NCBI GenBank assembly: GCA_018697195.1
Contig: CM031878.1
Coordinates: 38,175,893 to 38,239,892, forward strand
Reading direction: 5' to 3'
DNA: 64,000 nucleotides
From: Certhia americana
Taxonomy: Eukaryota; Chordata; Aves; Passeriformes; Certhiidae
Below, piece by piece: positions 23,699-35,274 of this stretch (positions are counted from its first letter, which is position 1; each line of letters begins with the position of its first letter). The notes under the pieces were generated by a model. It saw nothing but the letters and a program-made list of their open reading frames with translations. It did not search any database and was not told the origin of the DNA. Position numbers and translations under genes: made by a program.

Positions 23699-23818
23699 GT
23701 CATTTCATTTTTGGCTGCAGTGTTGCACAAAAAGGGAACACGTGAGGATATTGAAAATAATATGCCGGAATTTTTACTGAGGACAATGAGGAAGGGCTCA
23801 GATTGTAACCCCAAGAAG
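23699..23818 (+). CDS. ERCC6L2: ERCC6L2 exon 3
   Basis: Exactly 40 codons, residues 150-189, phase 0 at both ends. It begins [20 protein letters not shown], the helix after Walker A in lobe 1, almost identical to human (which begins [15 protein letters not shown]). It continues [19 protein letters not shown], the variable segment before motif Ia. The acceptor TTTCTCAAG|GTC is unusual only in having AAG rather than CAG; the donor is AAG|GTACAA. Confidence 0.96.
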
Positions 23819-25277
23819 GTACAACTTTTAGTGATGCTATCTTAAGGATTTTGATGAAAGGCAATACTTGGATTTGTTTGTTTGTTTGTTTGTTCTAGAA
23901 GTTTATGTACATTAATTTTTAAAATTCAGCAACTGAAGTAGGATTTCATCCTTTCCTAATAATGTTTGGGAAGCCTTCGGGTTTCCAGGCTGTCACAGTT
24001 CCCTCTCTCTCTAGTTGTTACTGTCTAATCTGTTACTACTGTTCATCTGCACAAATGGAGAACATTTGAAGGTATCTGGGTTATATTTGTGGCTAGAGTA
24101 CATTGAAAGACCCATGTCATTGAATAGAAAATAAGGGTTGTATGATTATATTTTTAAAGTAAAAAAAGGCATGTATATCTATAATAATTTATTTAATTAA
24201 GCTAGATCCATATGTTTGGAAAATGTATTGCTAATAGCCTTGTGACATCCTGTATATTTTTGATTGGCTGTCATAATGTCTGAAGTAAGTCTGGCTAATA
24301 ATCTAGGTAAACAAATACAGTGACAGCAAATAAAAGATACATCTGAAAGTTCTGTGTGAATAAGATAAATCTGAAGATCATTTTAATTCTCCCTATTACA
24401 GAAACCATATGATTTCCATTTTCCATTGTTATTTTTATTTTGCTGGAATAGTTAGAGAATTTGAGTGGCGTAATGGGTCAAATGACTGTAGCTCTTGTGA
24501 GCAATGGATACATGCTCCTCAGAAAATACAGGCTGAGAGGAATGGATAAAGGGATAGCAATTCATGTGCAAAGAAACAGGAATACTTCTAAGAGAAGGAC
24601 GTCACTTTGAGGACATTTAATGTTGAAACAGGTCATGGAGAGGTTGTAGACCCCATCCATCCTTAAGGAGTTTTGAAGACCTCATTTGGGAAAGCCTGGG
24701 TTTGAAGTCAGTGTTGCCACTGCTTTGACTGTAAAGTTGGACTGAAAATGTCCCAAGGTTCTTTGCTAGTCACTTGCTACCTTGATTTTATGATCCTGTG
24801 CTATAAAGTGAATTGTATGAGCTGTCCTAATTTTTTTAACCCTTTTCAGAGCTATCTGTTTTCAAGTTACCTGATGACTGGACTTGGGGATTGGTGGAAG
24901 CTGCTTACCCACTTCATCTTTTTATTTCTTTCCATTTGTAAAACATTTTATGGTATACAGGTGCTGTAACAAAGCAAAATGATAGTGTTTCACATCTTAG
25001 TGTAGTTGTTAGAGTATAACTTGAGAAAGTAGTACTTTTTAGTATTTAATTTTAGTATTACAGTATTCTTCTGCTGTATTATATACATACTTAGAGTAAG
25101 CTGATTACTTTTGAATTTGTATTAACTTCAGATATTTTCTGTACATCCTCTGAAATGACAGAATTAAACAGTCAAACTGCTCAGAGCAGTAAAAGAGTCA
25201 AGATCTTGATTTCTGTTATTGACAAATTGCTAAGTTGTAGTTTTTCAAGTAATACTGTAATATATATTTGTTTTCAG
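23819..25277 (+). other. ERCC6L2 intron 3
   Basis: 1.5 kb, phase 0. A (TTTG)n microsatellite occupies 23873-23894. Otherwise nothing recognisable. Confidence 0.9.
23873..23894 (+). repeat. (TTTG)n microsatellite
   Basis: Five complete TTTG units and a partial one. Confidence 0.9.
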
Positions 25278-25471
25278 ACTTTCCTCATAGTGGCCCCTCT
25301 TTCAGTGCTGTACAACTGGAAGGATGAGTTAGACACATGGGGATACTTTAAAGTCTCGGTCTTACATGGCAGTAAAAAAGACGATGACATGAGTCGCATC
25401 AAGCAAGGGAAATGTGAAGTGGCTCTTACAACATACGAGACGCTTCGCCTGTATTTGGATGAATTTAACAG
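25278..25471 (+). CDS. ERCC6L2: ERCC6L2 exon 4 (motifs Ia and Ic)
   Basis: Residues 190-254, the last codon completed by T of exon 5 (Ser254). It contains motif Ia [12 protein letters not shown] (192-203), the strand KVSVLHG (214-220) and ALTTYET (238-244), the SNF2 motif Ic/Ib region that contacts DNA. The acceptor TTTTCAG is at 25271-25277 and the donor CAG|GTAATA at 25472. The open frame extends upstream into the intron, but that part is not conserved. Confidence 0.97.
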
Positions 25472-28049
25472 GTAATAGTTTTAATGTGTTTTTGTACACA
25501 CTGAATTTTAACTGTCTGATTGTGCATTGTTCTTTTCAAGGACTTTTTTCTGTATAATATATTTACTGTTAAATCCATGGACTCTCTGTGCTGCAGAGAA
25601 GAATCCCTGTACTACTGAATTTATCCTGTATTACTGAATTTAACCTGTACAGTTCTGGTGGGTTGACCTTGGCTGGACACCAGATGCCTTCCAAGCTACT
25701 CTATCAGTCCCCTTCCCAGCTGGACCAGGAAGAGAAATTAAGATAAAACCCAGCTCTTTAGTTGAGATAAGGCAGCTTACTAAAGCAAAAGTAAAAGTTT
25801 AGGCATGCACAAACAAAGAGGGGAAAAAAAAGGTTTATTTTCTACTTCCCATCAGCCAGCAGTGATGAGCCACTTCCCAGGAAGTGGAGCTTCCACACAT
25901 GTAGCAGTTGTTCTGGGAAGCAAACATTGTAAATAACAAAAGCTCATTCCTCCTCCTTTCCTTAGCTTTATATCTGATCTGATATCATATGGGATGAATA
26001 ATCCCTTGGGTCAGTTTGGTCAGCTGGCCAAGTTTTGTCCCCTCCCAAGACCTTATGCATTCCCAGTCTACTGTGGGGGTAGTGTTGAGGGACAGCGCTG
26101 ATGCTCTGCCAGTGCTGCTCAGCAGTAGCAAAAGCACTGGTGTGTTAACAACACCTTTCCAGCTTACCCACAGACCTGTGAGAGCTGCTGTGGGAAAATG
26201 TACTCCATATCTGCCAGACTCAATACAACTATCTTTGTAATGGTACACTTGGTAGCAGTAGGAGTTTGAATAGTTCTCATAAAACAAATTTTTGCTGGTA
26301 ACACATTTATGAAATGTTTTCTGTAAGATGCAGGAATTGCGTGCCTGAAAACTGATGACAACTAAAAGATACATAGAAAGTGCTTCTGTCTTTTAGTATA
26401 GTGTAAGGAGAACAATTACCTGAAATTTTTAACAAATCTTCAAAAAGGTGTTTTCCTTGTCATTTGCTCTTTTCACCAGCTTGTTGAAATTATTGAGCCT
26501 AAAATCTTTGAGATTTAAGCCCACACATTTCTCATCTAATCCTAGAGGTCCTTTTCCCTTATTTTGTCTTGGAAGCAGGGCTCGAGTTGTGCCAATGACT
26601 GGCGGTAACAGCCTGCCCTAGGCAGCTGATATAAGTGGATCTTGTTTCATTTCAGGTGTTGGGAAAGGTCCAGGTCTGAGAGTACCCTAGTTTTCTGGGG
26701 ATCCATCATCAAAACAATCAAATCATCTCTGTGGTCAGGTCTAAAGTACAGAGGGTAGGGAAGTACAGATTAGAAGAGTAAAGCAGTTTTGTTATCAGCC
26801 CCCTATTTGTATTCTTTCTGAGGAACCTCTCATGCTTGATCATGGAACAGATTGTGGTCAGGAAATAGGTCCATGCGTGGAGCAGATCTGATGTGTGACT
26901 GCCTGCAAATACATTTCTTTATCAGGCAGACTTACCAAACTGTGTTTGCAGAGGATGCGACTGGATGAGCCTGTGATCTCAACACCAGAAGAATGTTTTG
27001 CTTCACCACAGTGATGGTCCGTCCTCAAAAGCTGCTCTTAAATAATTAGCTATCAGGAATGAGAATACATATGCTCAGTTATGCATGTAAATCAGTATGG
27101 CAGATTTAAGTGGAGTGAGTTAGGATATGAACATCTGTTACATTTTTCAGAAACTGCCATTTTGAGCATATTTTGGGAATGTAGGAACTTGAATATGAAT
27201 GAATGTATTTAGTGGGTAGCAAAAATGCCACAAGATCAGCCTTTGCTGGTGAACTAAATGCAGCTTGTTCAGGAGAAGGTTTTCTACTAAACATCTCTAA
27301 ACATGTCTGTTTCAGCTTTTTGCAGCTGAGAACTGGATATGGTTGTGTTCTGAAATATTCATATATATAGACTCAAAAAGTTAGTGAATCTCATCCTAGG
27401 GACTTGAAGACTTTTTTATTATCACAGCATAGGTCATTCTACCCCTAAGTTTTATTCTTGAACTGGTTGCAAAGTACCTTTTGGTCACCACTTACAGCTA
27501 TGTTCCTTCTCATCACAATCCCAAAATATTAAAATTCCTCTGCTATATTGGTATTGTATAGATATTCTTGAATGATACTTTCTTGTAGAAAACCATGCAG
27601 ATGGAAATGTTTTCAGTTCGCTGGTAGTTGCACTGGATAATTTTTGTTGGAAAATGTTAAGTGTATTTCAGTAATTTATCTTCAGAGATTTATTTCTTTT
27701 TTTTTTGTAGATCTTAATTACAAGTAGAGTTAATTTTAGTGAGATGTGCTGGATTCATTGGTCCACAGATTGAAAGCTGCTTTCTTCACAGAAAGCATTT
27801 GATACGGGTGACAGTAGCTTATTTATTTGGTGATGTAGTTTAGCCATTATATCCAACTATGCTAACTGAATTTACTAAACAAACAATATAAAGAAATGGA
27901 GTGGTATAATAGAAAAACCAGTCAAATCAAAAAGTAATAATGTGTTATAACACAAACACAGCTACTTGTGTTGCTGACTTCACTTTTTTATGTATGTAGG
28001 ATGATAGGACAAATAATGTCAATTAATGCAATCTTTTTTTGATCTGCAG
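25472..28049 (+). other. ERCC6L2 intron 4
   Basis: 2.6 kb, phase 2. Holds an ERVL-type solo LTR (25646-26227). The rest is AT-rich with nothing recognisable. Confidence 0.9.
25646..26227. mobile_element. Solo LTR, avian ERVL type
   Basis: About 580 bp running from TGTAC to the inverted terminus TACA. Internal landmarks are those of a common bird ERVL LTR: 'gggttgaccttggctggaca' near 25660, 'ccagctggaccaggaagaga' near 25720, and 'gtcagtttggtcagctggcc' near 26010. No internal retroviral sequence is attached, so it is a solo LTR left by recombination. Flanking 5-mers (TAACC/ACTAT) do not match, so the target duplication has decayed or my ends are off by a few bases. Orientation was not determined. 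Confidence 0.8.
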
Positions 28050-28211
28050 TGTAGAGTGGTCGGCTGTTATAGTGGATGAAGCACATAGAATCAAGAATCC
28101 AAAGGCTCAAATAACTCAAACCATGAAGTCTTTAAAATGCAGTGTTCGCATAGGTCTTACTGGAACCATTCTTCAAAACAATATGAAGGAACTTTGGTGT
28201 GTTATGGACTG
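28050..28211 (+). CDS. ERCC6L2: ERCC6L2 exon 5 (DEAH box, motif III)
   Basis: Residues 254-308. Motif II is [11 protein letters not shown] (260-270), with the catalytic acidic pair Asp263-Glu264. Motif III is [10 protein letters not shown] (289-298). Many SNF2 ATPases have GTPIQN here; the T-I-L-Q-N form is the ERCC6L2 variant and matches human. It ends [10 protein letters not shown], with Trp308 split across the junction (TG|G). The acceptor GATCTGCAG ends at 28049 and the donor CTG|GTAAAT follows 28211. Confidence 0.98.
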
Positions 28212-29384
28212 GTAAATATTTTCTTTTATGGCTAAACACATCTGTGTGTTAACTGTACAGTGGGGTTGGGGCAGGACTGAATGATATGGACCCATCTGTG
28301 TTATAAAAAAACAACAACAAAACACAATCCTCAGCCTCAAAACACCTGCATTTTTTTGAGAATATAACTTACTGGGAAGGTAAGCTCCTGGTATTTTACA
28401 ATTACTTAATACATTTGGAGTTCATCCCAGCTGGCTTCTTCAGGGAATTTGGGAAGTAGTTAAAATCATTCTTCCTTCACCTCCCATATTACCTTTCTCT
28501 CTTTTTTTTTTCCCTAAGGACACTTTTTTTCTTCTGTCTTCCTCCCAGTAGATAGGGAATCATTATACAGCCTTGACCAACGTAATGTCTTTGCTCTATC
28601 CTGTATGTGCAGGTCATTCTGACCTATTTGGAGGATGAAATAATAATTTGTAATGTAATAATATAATAATATTTTGGAGTTTTTTTTCAAAATATACAAT
28701 TGCACATATGTGAAAAGTAACAGTTTTGTCCAGAAAAACTTTTAATGGTCAAGGAGAGGTGCAACTGACTGTAGATACAAATCTAAACCTTCTGGGTATG
28801 CTTTGCACTGGAAGAACGAAGCAAACATACTTTAAATATAAGGATATACAGAAAAAAACAGAAGGAAGAATATTTTAAGCTTCGTGTTGCATCTGGTTCA
28901 TTAAAACTATACTGATGTTAGTAAATTGTTCCAATGTGTAATGCTGCCAACGATTACTAAATTCTTTTCGCTACAGAATTTTTCAAGATTTTATTTAGTT
29001 AATTGTGATACATGCGTATTCTGATTTCACAAAACCAATAAAAATTGAAAGCATGACTGCTTAGCTTTCAGTTTAGGCTCCTCAACACTAGCAGCCTTGT
29101 AGTTTAGAGGTATTACATACTTGTGAGTTCTGTTGTTCTGCTAAACTTTTTTTTTCTTGAGATTGCAACCCTTTTCCTAAGGGGTATGTCTTAGCATTTG
29201 AGAAGCACAGAAAGCAAATGAAAAATGGCATACCTTAAAATAGTGTATGTTTCTATTTGTACTTAACATTTTTAGCAGTTTCTCTGGTGACTACTACTTT
29301 AAGATATGCTGTTAGCAAGAAAAAAAAATACGGTATACTTTAAATCAGTGAATCAATCCCCCCATCCCCTTTTGTTTTTAATAG
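28212..29384 (+). other. ERCC6L2 intron 5
   Basis: 1.2 kb, phase 2, AT-rich, with short A- and T-rich runs. No recognisable element. Confidence 0.9.
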
Positions 29385-29592
29385 GGCTGTACCCGGACTT
29401 TTAGGTAGCAGGCTACATTTCAAGAAGAAATTTTCTGATCCAGTGGAGCATGGCCAGAGGCACACTGCAACTAAAAGAGAGCTAGCAACAGGTCGTAAGG
29501 CCATGGTGAAGCTAGCAAGAAAAATGTCTGGCTGGTTTCTGAGACGTACCAAAGCACTTATCAGTGATCAGTTGCCACAAAAGGAAGACAGA
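29385..29592 (+). CDS. ERCC6L2: ERCC6L2 exon 6
   Basis: Residues 308-377. It starts AVPGLLGS and includes [20 protein letters not shown], essentially identical to human. FLRRTK (359-364) is the conserved SNF2 block after motif III that leads into the interlobe linker. It ends QLPQKEDR. The acceptor TTTTAATAG ends at 29384 and the donor AGA|GTAAGA follows 29592, with outgoing phase 0. Confidence 0.97.
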
Positions 29593-30993
29593 GTAAGAGT
29601 GCCTTCTCATTTCAAATACAGTGCTAATGAATGAATCTCTTCTTTTTTGTTTCTTGTATTTTCTCTCTTGCATCATGGATGTAATTTGTGGTTTTCTCTT
29701 CATCTTATTAACTTAAGAAGAATCCATAGCCTTGGAAAAGGTGCACTTGAAGTAGTGTGCTTTGTTCACAAAATTACTATGATTGCACATTGAAATGGAG
29801 TTAATCAAGCATGAAAAGGCTCAGCTAGTGCTTCTTCTGACTAGTGATTTACGCATCTGTTTTATGTGTGTTTTTGTCCTTATCTCTGCAAGCCCAAAGC
29901 AATGTATGTAAATTTCTTGAAATTCTCTGCAGAACTTCTGAATTTGCATCTTGACACTTTGTGTATGGAACAGTATGCTTTGAACTCCGTCATTTTTGAT
30001 CCTGAAATAAAATTTAAAAAAATCTCAGACAAGCTATTTCTGTGATAGGTCTGAAATCCTGTTTATCTGATACAATTTTAAATATTATATGAAGTGATAA
30101 TACTTTATTGATTAAGCTATGAGTTCTGCTAAACCTTTTCTTCTGAGTTGATAAACATGTAAGTTTGCAGCTGGTTTTATTTTCAAAATTTGATATTTTT
30201 TCTTCATCCTTAGTTTGTAATAATGTCATCTAGGCTGTCTTCTGAAGAAAAGATTAATGCAAACATCAATCAGTTGCCTTTCTGAATCTAACAGGTTTTA
30301 TTCTTTTCATTATCTTGTTAATGTGAGTATATGTTCAAGTTACTGCTGTATTATTATAGCTCAGCATGGTGCTGCTGCTATGTGGATAGCCTAGGTTAAG
30401 GAATGATCTTGGGATTTCTGTCTCCTGCTGCTTAAGACTAAAGATGTCATGGAGATGCCACCCATGGTCTTTAAGAAGAGGGATCAGAATTTTGGCCATA
30501 GAACTGTGTAGATTGTTGCCTTCTCATTGTTTGTTCTGTTTGTCTCGCTTGCAGTAGTGCCCTAAAACAGCTAATGCCTAAAAAGGGGAAAGAAAGGACA
30601 AATTAGGCACCTTGCAAAACAGAGAAAAATCTGTAATTAACATTGTGCATTTACTTCTCTCACTTTTCCTTCCTCCTATTCCTTCACAAAAGCCATATTT
30701 AAAGGTTTTGAGCAAAGTAACAGCAGGTTCTTGTAGAAGGATATTGATATTCTTTGTAGAATTTTGGGGTGGAATAAAATAAGTATGTATACATTTTGGC
30801 TTCTGTTTCATGGTCTTTTGGTATCATGATCCAATTTTTTTTTTTTTTCATTTGGTGGTAATTTCCTGTAACTATTTGAGCAAGTGTTGTATTTATTTCT
30901 ACTTATTTTCAGTGATCTGTGATTTGTGTTTTTTGATGCAGTGGTTTTTTTGCCTTTCACATGATAGTGTTTCTTGTGTTTTGTATTTGGCAG
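29593..30993 (+). other. ERCC6L2 intron 6
   Basis: 1.4 kb, phase 0, AT-rich. No mobile element or conserved motif recognised. Confidence 0.9.
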
Positions 30994-31134
30994 ATGGTGT
31001 TTTGTTCCCTAACTGAATTCCAGAAAGCAGTGTACCAGGCTGTGCTAGAGACAGATGATGTTACCTTGGTGTTAAGAGCAGGAGAGCCCTGTAGCTGCAA
31101 CAGTGGCCTGAAAAGGAAGAACTGTTGTTACAAA
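30994..31134 (+). CDS. ERCC6L2: ERCC6L2 exon 7 (SEC-C-like zinc motif)
   Basis: 47 codons, residues 378-424, phase 0 at both ends. It starts [20 protein letters not shown], the conserved strand-helix at the entry to lobe 2. At 408-424 it encodes [17 protein letters not shown]. The spacing C-x-C-x8-C-C (Cys410, 412, 421, 422) with the surrounding P, S-G and K residues matches the SEC-C zinc-binding motif of SecA C-termini. The human protein has the same cysteines. The donor AAA|GTAAGA follows 31134; read-through would end after 32 more codons at a TAG. Confidence 0.96.
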
Positions 31135-32605
31135 GTAAGAACTTGGCACCATTTGGATTTTGAAATGTTGACTTCTGAATTTCTGGAGAGACTCTCTGCT
31201 GAAGAAGAGCCGATTGAAATGTTTGCCTAGCTGTAGCCCATCTGTTTGGGAAATCCCAACTGGAAACATGGGGAGCTGCATCACCAGCATGACAGTTAGG
31301 CATTTTGAGGTTACTGTGAAGATGCTTTGCATGCCCTGAGCAGATGATTTTTACCTATGCAGTAAATTCTGGATCTTTTATATTAATAAATGCGCCTGTG
31401 ATTTAGTTGATATTGGCAAGGGTACTGCATTGAGATGTTAAGTATATGTCAGGCATGCTGCTCCCAGGTGCCTCAGGCGGTTTGTGCAGGAACTGCAGAT
31501 GGAGGCACCCTGAATTCAGCAGGTTGCCTGAGCAGTTAGTTGTGTTCTAACTGCAGTTGTGCCTTTATGTGTCGTGAAACATTCACTTTGTCTTGCTTGA
31601 GGGGAGAACTGTAACAGCAGCCACAGAACACAAGCTGAATTTTGTCCTTGAGTATCATCTTTGCAGATTTCTTCAGTCTTCTCTGGACTTCTTTGAACCT
31701 TGATTGGTCTTCAGCTTGTATTTGTTTTGTCTGCCTCATTCAGTTGGTTCAGCTTAAGCACATCTTTTAAACTTTTAGAAGCATATGTTTCTCCCTTTTG
31801 TCTCTCTGGGCTGCTCTGATTCTTTCAGGTTTTTTTCCAAATGATGTAACTTCTTCAGTCTCCTGCATCTTTGTGAGCAGTCCCTCTGTCATTTTTTTTT
31901 ACTATTCCGTGGATACTAGCCCTCTGTAGGCTTTTGTTTCTAGTGATATTTTGTAAAACAAAAGAAATGCTGCTGAAATTGATTCAGAAAAAGACAGTAG
32001 GCAGGCCTGCAGATAGTTGAGTGCTCTTATGGACTATCTTGTTCAAAAGTTATCTCTGAAATGTAGTAACTCGAGAAGGCAAAGGAAAACAAATATTGAT
32101 CAAGCCAGCCAACCAGAACTAGGAAGATACCTGATGAGGCTGTTGCTGTTGTATTGTTGAATTATGCTATTTGAGATGTTTGTAACGCTTTATAGGCTTT
32201 TGCTGGAGTGAAAAGTAAAGTTAGTAGTTAAAAGGTAAGAAGTAATTCAAACTGCTCTTACTGATTTAATTAGTAATAAAATTACCATCTTCCTGTTTGC
32301 TGTGGAATTCTTGGTTGTCTCCATGTGATGTTTGTAGAAGTTACTATCTGAAATGTTTAGCAAGCAATGAACATGGCTGTAGGGATTTTTTCTTATTGAG
32401 AAGATGTTTCTATTAATAGGGTCACAAAGCTGCGGGAAAAACAAAACTTGGTTCATTTTTATCAGAAATACAGTATTCATCTCTTGGGGATCAGTTATAG
32501 TACTAAGAATTGCTAATGCATTAAATCTGGCAAGAAAAGCGTTTATTTGAGATTATTACTTATTTTCAGTAATATTGTTTTGCATAAACTGGGCTTTTTT
32601 TGTAG
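31135..32605 (+). other. ERCC6L2 intron 7
   Basis: 1.5 kb, phase 0. Nothing recognisable beyond short T-rich runs. Confidence 0.9.
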
Positions 32606-32719
32606 GTAAATGCACATGGTGAAACAATTAAGTCATTGCGCTTCAGTTACCTAATGATCCTACAGAAAGTTGCAAATCATGCTGCACTGCTGCAGACAGA
32701 CAACACTAGCAAGCTGCAG
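32606..32719 (+). CDS. ERCC6L2: ERCC6L2 exon 8
   Basis: 38 codons, residues 425-462, phase 0 at both ends. It reads [20 protein letters not shown], then [10 protein letters not shown], the helical segment in which SNF2 proteins carry the L-x-K-x-x-N-H block (LQKVANH here). It aligns directly with human HGETVKTLYLSYLTVLQKVANH. The acceptor TTTTTGTAG ends at 32605 and the donor CAG|GTTAGT follows 32719. Confidence 0.96.
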
Positions 32720-34140
32720 GTTAGTTTCAGAAGTATCTAAAAATGCATTTGTGGAAAATGAATGGGATGAAAACTTAAATGAAAATTGCTAATGGCCTCT
32801 TTTATAAGTCTTAACCAACTGCAAGTAAGTTATTTTGTGAAAATCCATTTCCTGTCAGTCATACAGAATACATGTCTTATAAATATGTTATACCAAACAG
32901 CATGTTTATTTAGTTGAGTCATATCGGAAAGTAAGGGTTATACAAAATTGAAGAGATTAGGAGGGAGAGTAGTTTTTAATGATTTCTAATAGTGCCCTTT
33001 GTGTTACATTTATGAAGAGTGCCTATAAGAGGAATGTCTTTGTCTAAATAAACAATTAATAGATAATTAGAATGGTTGTTTTCTCTAGTACTTTATATTA
33101 AGAGCTGAGTTTGTTTAAATAATGAGAAACATGTTTTAGAAGAAATTGCTCAAGGAAAGATCAGTATCAGCTTATCTTGTTACTGTGGCAAGCAACAAGA
33201 CCCACAAATGGCAGTTTTAGAAATGCTTGTTTGAGAGCCTTAAGATCTAGGAATGAGGAAGGAGATTTTAGGAACGTTACCACTTTCTCTTAGAATCTGT
33301 CAAGGAAGAGAAATCAGAATATCTTAGTTAATTCTGCAAGTTTTTTCCATTAAAGCAGTTTTGTGTCCAGCACATTATACACAGCATATACCCAGATGTT
33401 TTTTGTGAGCTTTTTTGTGTATTACATATGTAGTTTTTGTTGTAATAACATTTGATATTTAAATAACCTCTGAAATGACAGAATATAAGTATTTTGTGAC
33501 TTACCATCTTCTGCGTTACTTATTATTATTTTTTTTAATTAATATTTTGCCAACATCTACTAAAGAAACTAATACTTCATAGTGTTTCTTACCTTAAGTA
33601 TTGAAGGCCCTTATACGTGTTATTCTTAGGTGAGAGATGTGATCTTTTCTTTCTTTCTGGAAAAGAACACTTAAAGTGTGAGGTCATGTTCAAGTTCAGA
33701 GCTAAATTTAGCAGTGGAGCTTTATGTGGCTTTTGAACAGCTTAAGTGCGTTTCCTGTACAGTTTTTGTTGTGAAACAATATGTAATTCACATACTGGCC
33801 TGTAACACAAGAGGGTCAAGAGAAAGGTTGGTGCACAGTTAACTGTTGGGTAATGCAAACCTCAAGGCAACAGAATTTTTTGAAATTGACAATTCTGGCC
33901 AGGAGAAGAAATTTTGAATACAATCCATGATTTCAGACTAAAAATATCTTGCTTTTAAATGAAACAAAGCAAAACACAGGATATGTTTTATCCAGCAGTT
34001 TTGTAGTGAGTGAAATTAAAAACCGTATAACTCTGCTTGAGATACTTCAGCAGGTCATGTTTCAAACTGTTTAACTCCTTGCATGCCTTAATGTAGCTCT
34101 GATTTTTAACACCTATTCACTCTTCCTGCTTTTCTTCCAG
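32720..34140 (+). other. ERCC6L2 intron 8
   Basis: 1.4 kb, phase 0, AT-rich with no element recognised. It ends in a strong polypyrimidine tract and CTTCCAG. Confidence 0.9.
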
Positions 34141-34260
34141 GAAGCGCATATCAAACGAGTTTGCAGCCAGGTATTTTCCAGTTTTCCAGATTTTGTGCAG
34201 TTAAGCAAAGATGCAGCCTTTGAAACAATTTCAGATCCAAAATACAGTGGAAAAATGAAG
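34141..34260 (+). CDS. ERCC6L2: ERCC6L2 exon 9
   Basis: 40 codons, residues 463-502, phase 0 at both ends. [20 protein letters not shown] is followed by [20 protein letters not shown]. The SGKMK block (498-502) is the conserved lead-in to the lobe 2 helix (S-G-K-x-x-x-L-x-x-L in SNF2 proteins). The donor is AAG|GTAAGG. Confidence 0.97.
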
Positions 34261-34644
34261 GTAAGGCCATTCCTTAGAAGAAAAATAAGTACTATTCATA
34301 GTAATAGATTTAGCCTATATTGTATGGATATAAGAAAATGATTTTAGGGTTTTCAATCATTCTGTTTATGGTTGATCATACAACAGCAGGTAACTCCTGT
34401 TATGGATCAGTATTTATCTGGGTAAAGATGAGATAGGAGTAATCTGTGATGCTAAAATTTTCTGAGGTTGTAGCTTCCATGATGGCGGGCATGGAAATGA
34501 CCCTTATAGTCAACAGAACTATTGTTTCATGAAACCATGGATTCCAGTGACAGTCAAAAATATTAGGCAAAAAAAAGGAAGCAAAACAAAATCATTATGG
34601 GTTCATGGTTTGTGCACAGCTTCAGTTTTGTGTGTAGTTCCAAT

Positions 34645-34890
34645 CTCTCCTCTCAAAAAGCATGTTAGACTTTGAAAAGGTTCAGAGGACGATTCAGAGA
34701 AGGGCTGCAGGGGTGATTAGTAACTGTTTGTCAGAAGCAGCCAAGTATGCTAGGACCCTCCAGACTGTAAAGAGTATCTTAGGATAAATGTGAGTGGGAC
34801 CTGCACAATCATGAATAGCGTGGATCTGATGAAGATGTACTGAGTGCTTACCAACTTCTTAAACCCTTTGGATATTAAATGAAAATAATA
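34645..34890 (+). mobile_element. Possible ancient CR1/L3-like LINE relic
   Basis: The stretch around 'gactttgaaaaggttcagag' and 'gattcagagaagggctgcag' resembles the 3' coding end of old amniote CR1/L3-type LINEs rather than the younger avian CR1 copies nearby. It is short and strongly diverged, and boundaries are guesses. Confidence 0.4.
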
Positions 34891-35274
34891 GTAGTTGTGC
34901 TAAAGATGACCAATATAAATGTGTCTAGTATGAATCTGCAGAACTACTCATCTCAGAAACTGTCATTCTCAGAACAAAAGATGATGTGATATCATACAGT
35001 GTAGATGATGACGTTGTTTAATGTAGATGAAAAGTATGTCTAATATAGCTAATTGAAAACTGTACTAGTTTTAGTAGTGCTCAGGAGCTGAGAGTAACTG
35101 GGAGAGTTAGGAGCTATGCAGAATTTTGGCTCTCTATAAACCTGGATATTAACATTTTCTTCTTGGGACTGGTGGCAGTGGGAGGACTATGTTGCTGTGG
35201 CGGGAATGACTGTTTGTGCTTTCCTGATTAGTTGCTATGTAAGCAACATCTTTCTTTACTGTTTTTTTCCATTT

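Noticed and set aside
25985..26374. Minus-strand open frame of 129 codons
   Set aside because: It lies largely inside the solo LTR, which has no protein-coding role; shadow frame.
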